Below are positions 22,209 to 32,591 of a stretch of DNA of 64,000 nt, piece after piece. Source of the stretch: Rhizopus arrhizus (Eukaryota > Mucoromycota > Mucoromycetes > Mucorales > Rhizopodaceae); the NCBI GenBank assembly GCA_024220505.1, contig JAKZZE010000001.1, positions 2,170,001 through 2,234,000 of the forward strand, written 5' to 3'. Both the position numbers and the translations under genes were made by a program. The stretch's first letter is position 1; every line of letters starts with the position of its first letter. The notes beneath the pieces were generated by a model, which ran no database searches, was not told the origin of the DNA, and saw only the letters and a program-made list of their open reading frames with translations.

Positions 22209-23030
22209 TTAAGAAGCACGATTTCCATCAAATTGAACAATAGCATTAATTAAATGTTGAGGATCAGGTTTTTCTGCTACAACATGGACAAAGAGATTCA
22301 GTTGCTTGATGTAATCTGCTGTGGTTGGGCCAATCGCAGCAATTTTTATTTTGTTTGAGGAGAGCAAAAGTTTTGAAGTGGGTAAAGAAGACTTGATGAA
22401 TTTCAACCCAGAAGGACTAAAGTATACAGCCCAGTGCGCGTCGTCTTGTGTTTCCAATGTCCTTAGACGATTTAGTAAATTAGGATGGGCACAAGTAGCA
22501 TATGATTGAAGTTCTCGGAAAGGTATGTTGGCTTTGTCTAGTGCTTGCGGTATCAAATCGCGTCTTTTATCACCTGCCAAAAAGAGTAGTCTGCCATCCT
22601 TCTTTGCTGAATGTTGGGAGATGTCGGCAATCATTGGCTGAACCAGCTGGGCTGCATTTGGAGCTTGAATCCAACGACTGTTTTTCTGGAATAAAGAGGA
22701 CCGTGCTAATAACTGCTCTGTTTGTGGGCCTACAATATAAACCGGTAGTTGAGCCCACTGAGTTCGTATAGGCTCTGGTATCACGTCTAATAAGCCACAA
22801 GCTTTGTTTAGGGTGTGTACGGATTTTTGTGAGGTCAAGATGAGGCCAGTGATGGCTTCATGATTAGGACCAAGAGACAAGATGTCTTTCAAGATGTCAA
22901 TATTACAAAGCTCATAGTCAAGTACAGGTATAAACTCAGGTATGTAATTGTTTTGAATGAGTAAATTGTAATATTCGTCTTTATTGTCTTGCTTTTTTTC
23001 TTTAAAAACCCAAACACGTTTTTCTGTCAT
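22209..23030 (-). CDS. HEM4: Uroporphyrinogen-III synthase
   Basis: Intronless 273-aa ORF from the ATG at 23030 (MTEKRVWVFKEKKQDNKDEY); five codons upstream there is only a non-ATG extension. The protein has the HemD two-domain pattern: PVLDYELCNIDIL, LILTSQKSVHTLN, PVYIVGPQTEQLL in the first part, then LLFLAGDKRRDLIPQAL, VYFSPSGLKFI and IAAIGPTTADYIKQ near the C-terminus. It cyclises hydroxymethylbilane to uroporphyrinogen III in heme synthesis. The stop codon (22211-22209) is immediately followed by the TA target and inverted repeat of a transposon. The coding region therefore looks intact but its native 3' untranslated region has been displaced by 1.7 kb. Confidence 0.92.
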   Translation of the reverse strand: MTEKRVWVFKEKKQDNKDEYYNLLIQNNYIPEFIPVLDYELCNIDILKDILSLGPNHEAITGLILTSQKSVHTLNKACGLLDVIPEPIRTQWAQLPVYIVGPQTEQLLARSSLFQKNSRWIQAPNAAQLVQPMIADISQHSAKKDGRLLFLAGDKRRDLIPQALDKANIPFRELQSYATCAHPNLLNRLRTLETQDDAHWAVYFSPSGLKFIKSSLPTSKLLLSSNKIKIAAIGPTTADYIKQLNLFVHVVAEKPDPQHLINAIVQFDGNRAS

Positions 23031-23937
23031 AAATAAAGTCTGCAAGTGGTAACAAAAAAAAAAGCCAGTCGGAGAGATGCCGAAACTTGGTAATAAACAT
23101 AATAAACATTTTCATTGGCCGAAACAACCCATCATTCAATAATAAAAATAAAAGTAAACTATTAAATATGTTATATCTAGTCCATATTATTAACTTATTG
23201 AATGAACTAGGAAAGAGAGAGAGAGAGAGAAGGGAATTAATAAAGAAGGATGTAAAGTGAATTTAATTTTTAAGATTTCATTCATCCCGGAGTTCTATTA
23301 ATATGATCGTTATTGTAAGTAAATAAGATGTTATTCAAAAAGAAGTATCTTTTTACTATTTTATTTATTTTTTAGTTTAAAATGAACAAAGAGAAGAGAT
23401 AAACAATGAAAAAGAAAGAGTTGAATGTGTATGTTGTGTACTTGAAGTGATGTATATTAAATTTATTATTCTTCGGAAATCTAATTTTAAACAGCCTTTT
23501 CTTGTACAATCATCAATGAACAGTAGCACAAGTAAAAAAAGAAAAAAAATAAAATAAAATAAAAGCAAGAAAAAAAGAAGAAAGAGACTTTACATTTTTT
23601 TTTGTTTTCATTATTTAAAAAATGACAAAAGAGAGAAATAAATTTGAGGCAATTGTTTATTTTACCCCTTCTTTAGAATTATCAGCTTTATGTCATATTC
23701 ACGGGAGAAACATGCAAATGCGTTCTGTTGTTTGTGTTCTACGTTCATTGTGTTCTATTTTTTAAAGTCAGTTGGACCCAGTTCATAGAATGATGAATGA
23801 AAATCAATTTTATGGTTCAAACTCTCTCTCTTCCTTCTTTTTTTCATTTGAATCTCTTTTTTTATTTTTCTTCTCTCTCTCTCTCTCTTTTTTTTACTAC
23901 TTTTTTTTTGTATTCAAGCAACACACAATAAAGAGAT
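23031..23937. promoter_or_regulatory. Divergent upstream region, uroporphyrinogen-III synthase / HMG-box gene
   Basis: About 900 bp between divergent start codons. It contains a (GA)n microsatellite at 23214-23231 and pyrimidine-rich (CT)n/T tracts at 23820-23910 just upstream of the HMG-box start, a common core-promoter feature in fungi. No gene is seen. Confidence 0.5.
23214..23231. repeat. (GA)n microsatellite
   Basis: Nine GA units in the divergent promoter region. Confidence 0.9.
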
Positions 23938-25088
23938 ATGCCACATTCATTTCCTATTACTGTTGTTGCCAATAATCATCCAACTAAATTGTCTATTAAA
24001 CCTCCGCTAATGATTTGCGATTTAGAATTGACAAAGAATATAAATGAAAGAATTCCTGTACCTACTCCTCCGCTTTCCTCAACTTCTCCTATGGTTGAAT
24101 TAGCTCCAATTATAGACCTTTGCATAGGTAAATAGTAAAATAACTTAAACAATAACTAATAATTATAATAGATAACAGACCTCCATCACCCGAGTCACCT
24201 AAAGCAAAGAAATTTATAATTACAGAAGAACAAAGACCAAGCCCTCTTGAACCTGTACCTCAATTTAATGAACAAAAGGCAATGTTCCCTCTTTGTCTCT
24301 TTGAACCTTTACAACCTTCATTTATGATACCCAAACCAACTATTCAAATACCTATACCTCGTCGTCATCATCATCAATCATCACCGCCACCAGCGCGTCC
24401 ATATCAAGATCCTTTTTTCAAAGCCATTCAATCTTCTTCCATGTCACCTACAATGGCAGCTGCTTCTGCTTCAGCCGCTGCTTCAGCCGCCCATAGACAT
24501 CCTGGATCTCAAGTAGCTGCTAACCTTTTAAAGTCCATTCAACCTGAAGAGGAAGATGTTGAGACAACTTTAGCATTTGCTGATTGTTATTCTAAAAATG
24601 GAATTTATAAGCATCAATCGAATAATGTCGATCAAAGCATGTTTCTTACAAAGAATTCTCATATAAAAAGACCTCGTAATGCATGGATTCACGTAAGAAA
24701 GAAATAAGCTTTTCTTAAAAAGTTCTCACATAAACTATTTTTAGTTTCGATGTCATTATGGGCAAGCACTTAAAATTCAAGACCCTACATTACGCGCAGA
24801 AGAGATATCAAAGTAAGAAGAAGATTAGCTTTATTTATTTATTTATTAATTTGTATCAATAGACGTGCGTCACAAAAATGGAGTAAATTATCAGAGAATG
24901 AAAAGAAACCGTGGCATGGACTTGCAGAACAAGAAAAATTGGCTCATCGAGAAGCATTTCCTGAATACCGCTATTGTCCTCGTCGCGCAGCCCCTTCTTC
25001 ACCTCCTGCTAATAAGAGACCCATAAAAGATACGCCACTTAATATGCATGATGACTGCAAAAAAGTAAAGCGTAAAACATCTAAATAA
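23938..25088 (+). CDS. HMG-box transcription factor (MATA_HMG-like)
   Basis: Four exons (23938-24127, 24172-24692, 24745-24812, 24863-25088) give 334 aa in frame. The N-terminal 220 residues are Pro/Ser-rich and disordered, with an Ala-rich tract (AAASASAAASAA). The HMG box spans three exons: HIKRPRNAWIHFRCHYGQAL, then EEISKRASQKWSKLSENEKK, then AHREAFPEYRY. The K-R-P-x-N-A-W start and the W-x-x-L-S-x-x-E-K core are those of the sequence-specific MATA/SOX-type HMG proteins. A basic tail follows (KKVKRKTSK). It probably regulates development or mating. The neighbours (heme synthesis gene, decayed elements) are not those of the mucoralean sex locus, so it is not sexM/sexP by context. Confidence 0.88.
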
Positions 25089-25415
25089 TTTATACGACAA
25101 CACACACACACACACACATACAATCCTCCTCCCTTTCCTCCCTTTTTTGCATTTTTGTTTTCTCTTTTAAATACCCTTTTTTCATAAATCATTTTCTTTG
25201 TGTTTTATTTTACTATTTCCCTCATAAAAAAAAGGAGGGAATAAAGAGTTTTAGTGACAGTAGGAGATACAAACAGTATACGATTAAACAAATTTTTTAT
25301 TTATAAAAAATTAAAAAGGCGAAAGGGGCACTTAATGTTTAAAATAAATTGAATTGCCCGCGCCAAATCAAAAAAGTAAAAAGAAAAAAAAAAAAAAAAA
25401 GAAAACCTTTTAGTC
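25089..25415. other. Intergenic with (CA)n microsatellite
   Basis: Holds a (CA)n run at 25101-25118 right after the HMG gene, and AT-rich sequence. A GCGCCAAA sequence (E2F-like on the reverse strand) near 25360 has no intact gene next to it. Confidence 0.5.
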
Positions 25416-25730
25416 ATGAAAACAAAAGAAGGAAAGAAGCTATGGACAATACTTGAAGCACTTGAAACTAGTTTTGGTGTAACAGCTTCCAGAGAGATAG
25501 TTAGATCTCTTTATGGGCCAAATAACCGAGTTCATGTAACAATATACAAATAACAGGCCATCAAACTGTCCATGCGATAGATTTTTCTGGAAGCAAAAGA
25601 GATTTCTTTGGCAATTGACTCGACAGGAAAGAATGAGGATCAAGAGAAGCATTTGTACACAAACAATATACTGGATTTTCACTAAGTTTTTCTTAAAAAA
25701 TGACTCAATTTTTCGAGAAAGGATTGGTAG
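25416..25730 (+). pseudogene. Decayed ORF of unknown family
   Basis: From the ATG at 25416 a protein-like frame (MKTKEGKKLWTILEALETSF, then GVTASREIVRSLYGPNNRVH) runs 45 codons to a TAA. The same frame then continues through further stops with protein-like stretches between them (IFLEAKEISLAIDSTGKNED). Stops of TAA/TAG type at what may once have been Gln codons suggest mutational decay. An open stretch at 26029-26269 on the same strand (VQGIYWYEVDVMSNIYFKKS, then CSWISEGIIKTQLGWDKALW) may be another piece. I do not recognise the protein. Confidence 0.3.
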
Positions 25731-26028
25731 TAATATTGAAAAAGCACAATTGAAATTTCGCTTAAGTTTTAAAAATGAGAAACTAGGAAAGTGTAGTTAT
25801 ATTGCATGAACAAAACTTAATATATCCTCACAAACTTGAAGTATGTAAATTGGCATTATTCTAAACCAAATGTTGCAGAACTATTAGGAAAAGCTATATA
25901 ACATGTTTAGAATCATCTATCTGTTAATATGATTTTTCTCTGAATTCATATCTGTTTATTTGAATTTTTTTTTTGTCTCGATCACTTTAACAACGGCTTA
26001 AAACTCCCTTTAAAGAATATTTGAGATT

Positions 26029-26269
26029 GACTATCTCATACAAGCAAGATTGCTTTTTTAACATATGTTCAAGGTATATATTGGTATGAAGTTGATGTAA
26101 TGTCAAACATATATTTTAAAAAAAGTTTATTTTTTCTGTTTCTGGCTCGACCACTCGATAATCCTTCCACTTTTGAGAAGTGTGTTTCGATAGATAAGCC
26201 CTGTAGCTGGATATCTGAAGGGATCATCAAGACGCAGCTTGGTTGGGATAAGGCTCTTTGGAGATCATG
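26029..26269 (+). pseudogene. Open coding-like fragment, unknown
   Basis: About 80 codons open on the plus strand, ending at TGA 26267-26269, with Trp/Cys-containing protein-like composition (FLARPLDNPSTFEKCVSIDK). Its only ATG is internal. It lies 300 bp after the decayed frame at 25416 and before the Fanzor-like fossil, so it probably belongs to the same belt of dead elements. Confidence 0.25.
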
Positions 26270-26799
26270 ATTCAAGTTGGATGGTTTTATTGTTACTGTT
26301 CATTTTTTATGTGTATGTATAAAGACCTTATCAATTGAATATAAAGTAACCGTTTAATTTGTTATGTATCTATTTCGAGTGAAGCCAATAAAAATTCATC
26401 TTGGATGAAGTTACTGTGGTATGAATTCCAAATCGATTCTTCTTAATGCATACGTATCTGTTGTCGCATGTAATTTACTATAATGTCTAGTCGTAAAATT
26501 TTTATTCAATTGTTTTAGTCTTTAAAGGTGATCTTGAACATTTAATAAAAACAATTTTTTTAAGGGTTTCTTATATTTCTCTACTTCGTTGGTTCTCTCT
26601 CTCTGTGTATGTGTGTGTGTTTGGTCTTTCCTATTGATTCATACCTACTCACACACTTTAATTTTTGGTCTTGCTCTTTTTAATTGGCCCTTTTTTTGAA
26701 CTTTACTAGTAGCTTACAGCAAATTGTAAGTACTCTTATTATGCTCTTGATTTAAACTGTACCTAATCACTTGTATTCTATACTAGACTTTTCCGCTAG
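26270..26799. other. Spacer between decayed ORFs
   Basis: AT-rich, with a short TCTCTCTCTGTGTATGTGTGTGTG tract near 26600. No coding reading is evident. The 5' boundary of the Fanzor-like fossil is uncertain and may reach into this stretch. Confidence 0.4.
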
Positions 26800-28664
26800 A
26801 CAATAGTGGCTACAGCAGGATCTCCTATGTCTGTCATGAGCGCTTTTAGCTCTATGGCTCCTGGGGGTCGTACCTTGTCTGCTAAGTTTTTTATATATAG
26901 TATTGGTTGGAATACCCTCTTGCATCCTCAACTGGAGATGCTCGTCAACATCGTGCACAGCACCACTACTCACACGTACTCTTTGGCATAATACATCTTC
27001 CTTCGTGAGCTTACTGACGATGGTAACTTTGATGTTGCTAGTCTATTCACCCGAGACTTCTTTGCAGAGGTGTGACTTTCCTTGGTTGCTCATGGCAGAT
27101 GCAAAGCGCGAAGTAATACAACCCAAGGTATGCGTTAACGCATTTGTCTTCACCTTGAGCCCTATCTTCAAGTCACTGGATATCAGCAGCCTTGGTTTAT
27201 GCGCGCTCAATAAAGTTAAATCTATAAGAGTACCAAGTTCTACAATGCTTACGCTCTCAGTGTCCACATGAACTTAGGTAACCACCTCAGACGGATAGTT
27301 AACTATCTACCGCAGGTTCGTCAGGGTACCTTGGTAGCAAGGCGCCGCTGTCGTGAATAAAACCTAGATCGTGAAGCGCTTTCCATGAAGATTTCTCGCA
27401 CTATCACTACTTTAAGAAACGTCAAAGAAATCATCTCCGTCCGTATCAATAATCAAGCTAATATTGATTAAATTGCTCGATGGTTTCAAAGTTCTCTTTA
27501 TCGGCGTGCTTTGGAATTGCTTGCTCATGTTCTGTTGGCATATGTTCGCAGTCACATCTTTAGTCGTAATAACATTGATTATGATACTATAGCCCGTCCT
27601 GTTGCTCATTTCAAGGCTTTCTATCGATTTTCTCAAGAATTTGCTGTTTTAAACTTTCCAGTCTTCAACTGCTTCTCTCTCCGTCGCTCTTGGTCACCTT
27701 GCTATGCCACTATTGATAGCAAGATCTTGTGTCAAAATATCCTAGACCGTAAATGGAGAATTAGCACAGACAAGATACCTCTTTTTATGAGGATTTCACT
27801 GTTCAAGAGAAGAAGCAGTACAGGCACATAAAGCCACAGCAAGACAAGTCTCGTAAGCCAAAAAAAAATACCACAGTATTATTCAAGACATCAAGCCAGA
27901 TAATGTTGTTCTATCTGAGCGTGCCCTAGTTCATTCCAGAGCTTTGGAATTGGAAAGTTTTGTTGCTTTTCTTAGGAGTTGCTCTGAGCATACTGATATT
28001 CTTTAGGCTCACTATGTGAGCACACCAACCAACCGTATTACTGCCTATCCGATTCATCCAACGATTCGGCCATGGTCTTATTTCAGGAGCCAGCTTGCTT
28101 GTCATTTCCTAATTACCAACTCAAGACGGAGATTTGGTGATGGTGCTGCCTTTGTGATGAGAAATTGGTCTTTTCCAGACTCCAGGTTTCATGAACCCAT
28201 TCGTGGTGTAGATTTTTGAAAATTCCTTCAGAAGAATGGCTTACTCGTTCTCCTAATTGATGCGTTTTAAGCAAGCGAATACTATCCATACCGTGAAGAA
28301 ATGACCCTGGAGACATTTCGAATGGCATCAAATCATCCTCCCATAAAAGACAAGTCCTACCTCAGGCTATTAGATATAGCCTATTAGGATATGCAAATCA
28401 AAATTGCCGAGTGCCTGTGGTTATTAACAATGGGGATGCTGACAATAGGGGCATTTTTGCCTCTGGAATTGCGACTTAGCTGCCTGCCCAACGTATTGCA
28501 TATTGTTCGTTCGCCTTGTGAGAATGGCCAGATTCCCGAAAGGTTCAGACGTAATGTTCCTCAACGACCAAGAAGACCCAGAGAGCATACAAAGCCAAAG
28601 ACCAGCCTCACGCCCCAGAAGCCAATAAGTCCTTCTAAACAGTTACCATTGTTCAAGATCTAGA
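26800..28664 (+). pseudogene. Fossil ORF of a mucoralean repeat family resembling Fanzor/TnpB nucleases
   Basis: About 1.9 kb of plus-strand sequence reads as one degenerate protein split by many stops and frameshifts. Readable parts in order: FYNAYALSVHMNLGNHLRRI at about 27240; SMKISRTITTLRNVKEIISV; YRRALELLAHVLLAYVRSHI; RPVAHFKAFYRFSQEFAVLN; RRSWSPCYATIDSKILCQNI; then, near the end, NWSFPDSRFHEPIRG (28163-28208), LIDAF*ASEYYPY (ancestrally of DEFKTSxxCPxC type), LETFRM and a broken NxDLAAC (WNRDLAACLN type, about 28465-28490). It finishes with NGQIPERFRR and a basic tail. DEF-T-S, zinc-ribbon remnants and WNRD resemble the C-terminal RuvC and zinc-ribbon region of Fanzor/TnpB proteins. Family placement is inference; decay is plain. 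Confidence 0.6.
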
Positions 28665-28994
28665 TGCATCAAGTGCAAATTATAAACATAATAGTAGCTT
28701 TTGAGTTCTTACTCGTTTTTTCTGTTTTATCATTTTCAACTCTATACATAGACTGAACATTCTCGCTTCCATGTACTTACACTGAAGATTTCAACCAAAG
28801 ACATATCTAACTTTTGTCTATTTTATATTATGTATATTTGAGTATTCTCTTTTCTTTCCATTTGGGTCTCTTGTCAATTTTTATTCCAATTATTTCAACT
28901 CAGTTTACTAACTGTAATAAGTTATTCTTTATTATTGGTCACAGAAGAAAGATGAACAATAAAGTTGAAGTGCAATTAAATGCCAAATTATAAA
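28665..28994. other. Intergenic, no feature seen
   Basis: AT-rich 330 bp between the fossil ORF and the convergent end of the Sec7 gene. It contains the latter's 3' region. Confidence 0.5.
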
Positions 28995-31955
28995 CTATAA
29001 ATTAAAATGTAATTCTTGATTGATTTCTTTAAATAAGTCAACTTGTGTTGTTTGGTATATCAGCTTCTCTTCTTCAGCTGTGATCAAAAGCTTCTCTTCC
29101 TCCTCCTCTTCTTCCACGACATCATCATTTGGCATATTCTTTTCTAATGCATCACAGTAATTTTGATACTTGATGATTTCATGTAAAAGATATTTTGCTC
29201 TTGCTTCCCAATTTGCCATCACTTTTTGACAATTGTTTGATTTTGCTGGGAACTGCTTAAAGTTAGTACATAAGCCAAATAATTGTGCTACTTACTTTTA
29301 TTAACAACTTGGTCTTCTTGTCTCGATGATCGTTAATTTCATTATTTAATTCATTCAAATAATTTTGAAGTACTTGATATTGCTCTTTTTCACACAGTTG
29401 ACTTGACACCATGGTTGCAGTAGGTGGCATCCAGTCATGAATCATACCACTAGAATCTCCCCATCCATATTCCATGTTACTCACTCCTCCTGATAAAGGC
29501 TCCTTACTTATTCTGGCAGCCCAATAATTACACACCGATACCCATTCTTGTGTTTCCTTGACGGATGTTGTCTGAAACAAATAAACACCTCCATCTGATT
29601 GTTGAATCGCAAACACATGAGGTCGTTGTCGATTGTAACCCGGAGGCGGAAGTGGATTTGACAAGGTATGGTTCAGTGGAATCTTGCCAGTGAACTATTT
29701 AAATATTGTCAGTGTCAAGACATTGATCATCAAACCAACTTACCGCGTATTTATTGTTAAATTGAGCAACATGAGGCCGTTTTAATAAATCTTGTGATAC
29801 TTGTAATTGCTGTTGCTGTTGCTCTTCTTGATACATCCACAACTCTCCATTCTTTACTTCCAAATAACACTCTTTCCATTCACGATGCTTAGCTTTTTGT
29901 GAGGCATTTTCTAATAAATGCTTTCGCGTCACAACACCTTCCTTATAATGAAGACTTAATTCATCATTATCAACGTGTTCACTTCTTGGCTACGAATAAA
30001 ATGAGCTTTTATTTATTTATTATTAATCTTACTTACTTGAACTAGTAATAATTCTTCTGAAATATTGTGATCAATGACACCCGATTTACGTATCATGGAG
30101 TTCACACTTTTCTTTAATCCAACCACTCTAGGATTACCCAAAATGCTATTTCTTTTAACAAGATTTGTCTTTCTTGTTAATGGTTGTAATATTTGAAATT
30201 GTTTCACAGAACTATACATCTCCTAATCATTTGGATTAGACATTCTGTATATCATAACAAGTTAAAATACCTTCAAGTATTGCTCAACTTCTGCTTCCCA
30301 CTGACTATTTTTTGAATGTTCTCTTTGCTCTAGTACGGTTGACATGGTATTCCTTACAAACTCTGATCTTGTCATTCGAACGTGCTTTCCCTGGGCCACA
30401 TGTAAGTCTGTATTCAATAACAATAAAGAGTAAACTACGGCATAAACCACATCTATCCAGATGACTTAGCATAAAAAAAGGCGAGTCATCATCATTGCTT
30501 ACCTGCGCTTCCAAGTAAGCAAGACTTGTTGCAATCCCAGTATTGATGTGCAAAGGCCTCCAAAATTCTATCAATTTGCTGTGCTTCTGCTTTAAAGTAA
30601 AGCTTACTGCACAACTTTCTAAAGGCAGCATCCAGTCGCATGTCAGAAAAAGTAAAGCATTGCATGTAATATGTAAGAACAAGTGAATTCAATCGTTTGT
30701 CTTGACCTAGCCATTCTGCCATCCTTTCTTTACTCACGATCTTTGATTCTTCTTGTCCTTTCCATAGTGATCGTCCGATTTCTTTTGCTTTTTTCTCTTC
30801 TTCCTCTTCCTCTGTTTCTTTTGATTCTTCAACTTGTTCTTCATTATTGTTCACTTGTGGAATTTCTGATAAGGAGATATTGTGATGTGTAATCCACACA
30901 TCATTTGTAAATAATTTTTCTTGCTTTATTTCCCCATTCAACATCTTTTCTGCTTCTTTTCTTACAACTGTTTTGTCATTTTCTACTTCTTCTTCTGATA
31001 TATTCTGATAGTCTTGTTCTATTACTAAAGAGGTGCGAATGAGGTGGCTCAGTCTGTGATCACTCTGTCTTTTCCAATTCAGCAAAGACTGTCCTAATTC
31101 ATCATCTGCTGGTATCTTTAATTTTTCCGGTTGAATACTCGCCACCAAACCTCCTGCACTTCCAAAATGACCACCCGATAATCGTTTTGCCAGTGTGTGA
31201 TCTGTTACCATCTTTTTTTCCAATAATTCCAAATCCTCTTGTGAAAATCCATCGGCATCCACAAATGTGTCATCATCATCTGAATCATCAATAGATTCTT
31301 GTACTGTATTAAAAGAATCCAAACTTTCCAAGCTAATTTGATCTTTGTTTGTAAATGTGGAATAGATAGACTCATCATCCATAGTGGTGAGTGATTTACT
31401 TCGGATCATGTCTGATTTACGTGTATTAGGATACTTTGAAAGGTATTGATCTGGTAGATCAGACAAAAATTGATGTGGATTATTTGTACGTGGATGATAA
31501 GTGATTGGTGGTGGAGCCAGAGGTATTTTAGAATGATGTTTTGGTTGACGAATAGGTCTTATGTGTGGTAAATCGTCATCCTCGCTATTATCCAATAAAT
31601 AGTCATCTGTCTATTCTCCCCCTTTTATATCAATATTCAATCTATAATTATAATTCATGTACCTTTGCTCCTCCTATCCTTTTCAATAATTTTCCAATGC
31701 TACCATGTTTACTGTGGCCATTTAAATTACCAGTAGATGATGCCTTATATGATATAAATATAATGAATTAATATAGCATCATCTTACTTTATATTCATAA
31801 ATTGAAGAATGTTCAACATTGACTTTTGTATTTGGTAATAATCGAGATATAAATCCTCTTTTTATATCATCCGACTTATTGCTGCTTATATCAAAAGAAT
31901 TAGATCTTTTACGTTGTTGATGCTGTGGTACGATTAAACGAGAATTGGGTGTCAT
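28995..31955 (-). CDS. Sec7-domain Arf guanine nucleotide exchange factor with PH domain
   Basis: About eight exons give a protein of roughly 880 aa from the ATG at 31955 (MTPNSRLIVPQHQQRKRSNS). A long disordered, acidic N-terminus precedes the Sec7 domain: EIGRSLWKGQEESKIVSKER, LNSLVLTYYMQCFTF, then AFRKLCSKLYFKAEAQQIDR with the catalytic finger Glu in AEAQ, ILEAFAHQYWDCN, and YSLLLLNTDLHVAQGKHVRM after an intron. A PH domain follows (KEGVVTRKHLLENASQKAKH, then REWKECYLEVKNGELWMYQE, ending KETQEWVSVCNYWAARIS), and then a coiled coil. Sec7 plus C-terminal PH matches the EFA6/PSD or Yel1-like group acting on Arf at the plasma membrane or endosomes. A poly-Gln tract interrupts the PH domain. 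Confidence 0.88.
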
Positions 31956-32061
31956 AAAAAAGAGAAAGAAAGAGAAAGTGTGGGGATTCTTTAATAAAAA
32001 AGAAAAAGATTTATTGCGATTTAGTGTAACAAAACATGGTGAATTCACATTTAAAAGGGTT

Positions 32062-32428
32062 TTATGCACATGTATTATATCTTTTCCTTAAGGTGCGATA
32101 CTTTTTTAAATAATACATTGTTTCAAGCTCTATTTTTATTTGTTAGTTATTTTATAAGCAGCCAATAAAGATCACCTTTAATAATATATTCCCCAAATTG
32201 AATCTTCTTTTCTATTTCTTCTTTATCTTTCAAATCCTTATTTTTTAAAAAGGCTGATTTTAATTTGGGTCGAAAAAAATCGTGATAACCTGCTGGATAT
32301 TCTCTGCCTAAATAAACTAGCTTTTCTTTTCACGTGTTTTTATTTCTTGTGTACATAACAGAACTATTATGTTGACTTACTTGTTTATAAAGCGTAATCA
32401 CCCTAGAACGAAGTGTGGATTGTGACAT
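32062..32428 (-). CDS. ETFRF1: LYR-motif protein ETFRF1/LYRM5 homologue
   Basis: A small three-exon gene (32428-32381, 32320-32176, 32129-32062; introns of 60 and 46 nt) gives 86 aa in frame. The start is MSQSTLRSRVITLYKQLVYL, containing the L-Y-K/R variant of the LYR motif. It is followed by GREYPAGYHDFFRPKLKSAF, LKNKDLKDKEEIEKKIQFGE, then YIIKELETMYYLKKYRTLRK. The GREYP...FR.KLK.AFLKNKD...I..GE...KELE..Y.LKKYR pattern and the length fit electron-transfer-flavoprotein regulatory factor 1 (LYRM5), a mitochondrial protein that removes FAD from ETF. Every exon is too short to be obvious as an ORF. It shares a 163-bp divergent promoter with KRI1 and lies 106 bp upstream of the Sec7 gene on the same strand. 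Confidence 0.85.
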
Positions 32429-32591
32429 GAAGAGAAAAAAAAATAACGTAATGATTTTGTTATTCTCGTGCGAATAGGAGAGATAGAGTGAAAGCGGTTT
32501 TAAACTCAACTTTCTCCTGTTAATTTTCTGTGGCTTTTATTAGGAAACAATTTTTCCTTTTTTTTTTATTATTTTTTACTTTACAAAAAAC
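32429..32591. promoter_or_regulatory. 163-bp bidirectional promoter, ETFRF1 / KRI1
   Basis: The two start codons (32428 minus, 32592 plus) are only 163 bp apart, so both promoters must overlap. The region has an A9 tract near 32433 and a T-rich tract next to the KRI1 start. Confidence 0.6.

Noticed and set aside
23816..23826. GGTTCAAACTC resembling a tRNA B box
   Set aside because: No A box or cloverleaf can be drawn upstream; lies in a promoter-like CT tract.
23938..25088. Mating-type (sex) locus
   Set aside because: An HMG box is present, but the expected flanking transporter and RNA helicase genes are absent.
25350..25367. E2F-like GCGCCAAA site
   Set aside because: Consensus matches, but the only downstream frame is decayed, so there is no gene to regulate.
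25440..25682. Minus-strand Cys-containing, signal-peptide-like ORF
   Set aside because: Only GTG or internal ATG starts, antisense to the decayed plus-strand frame, composition explained by that frame.
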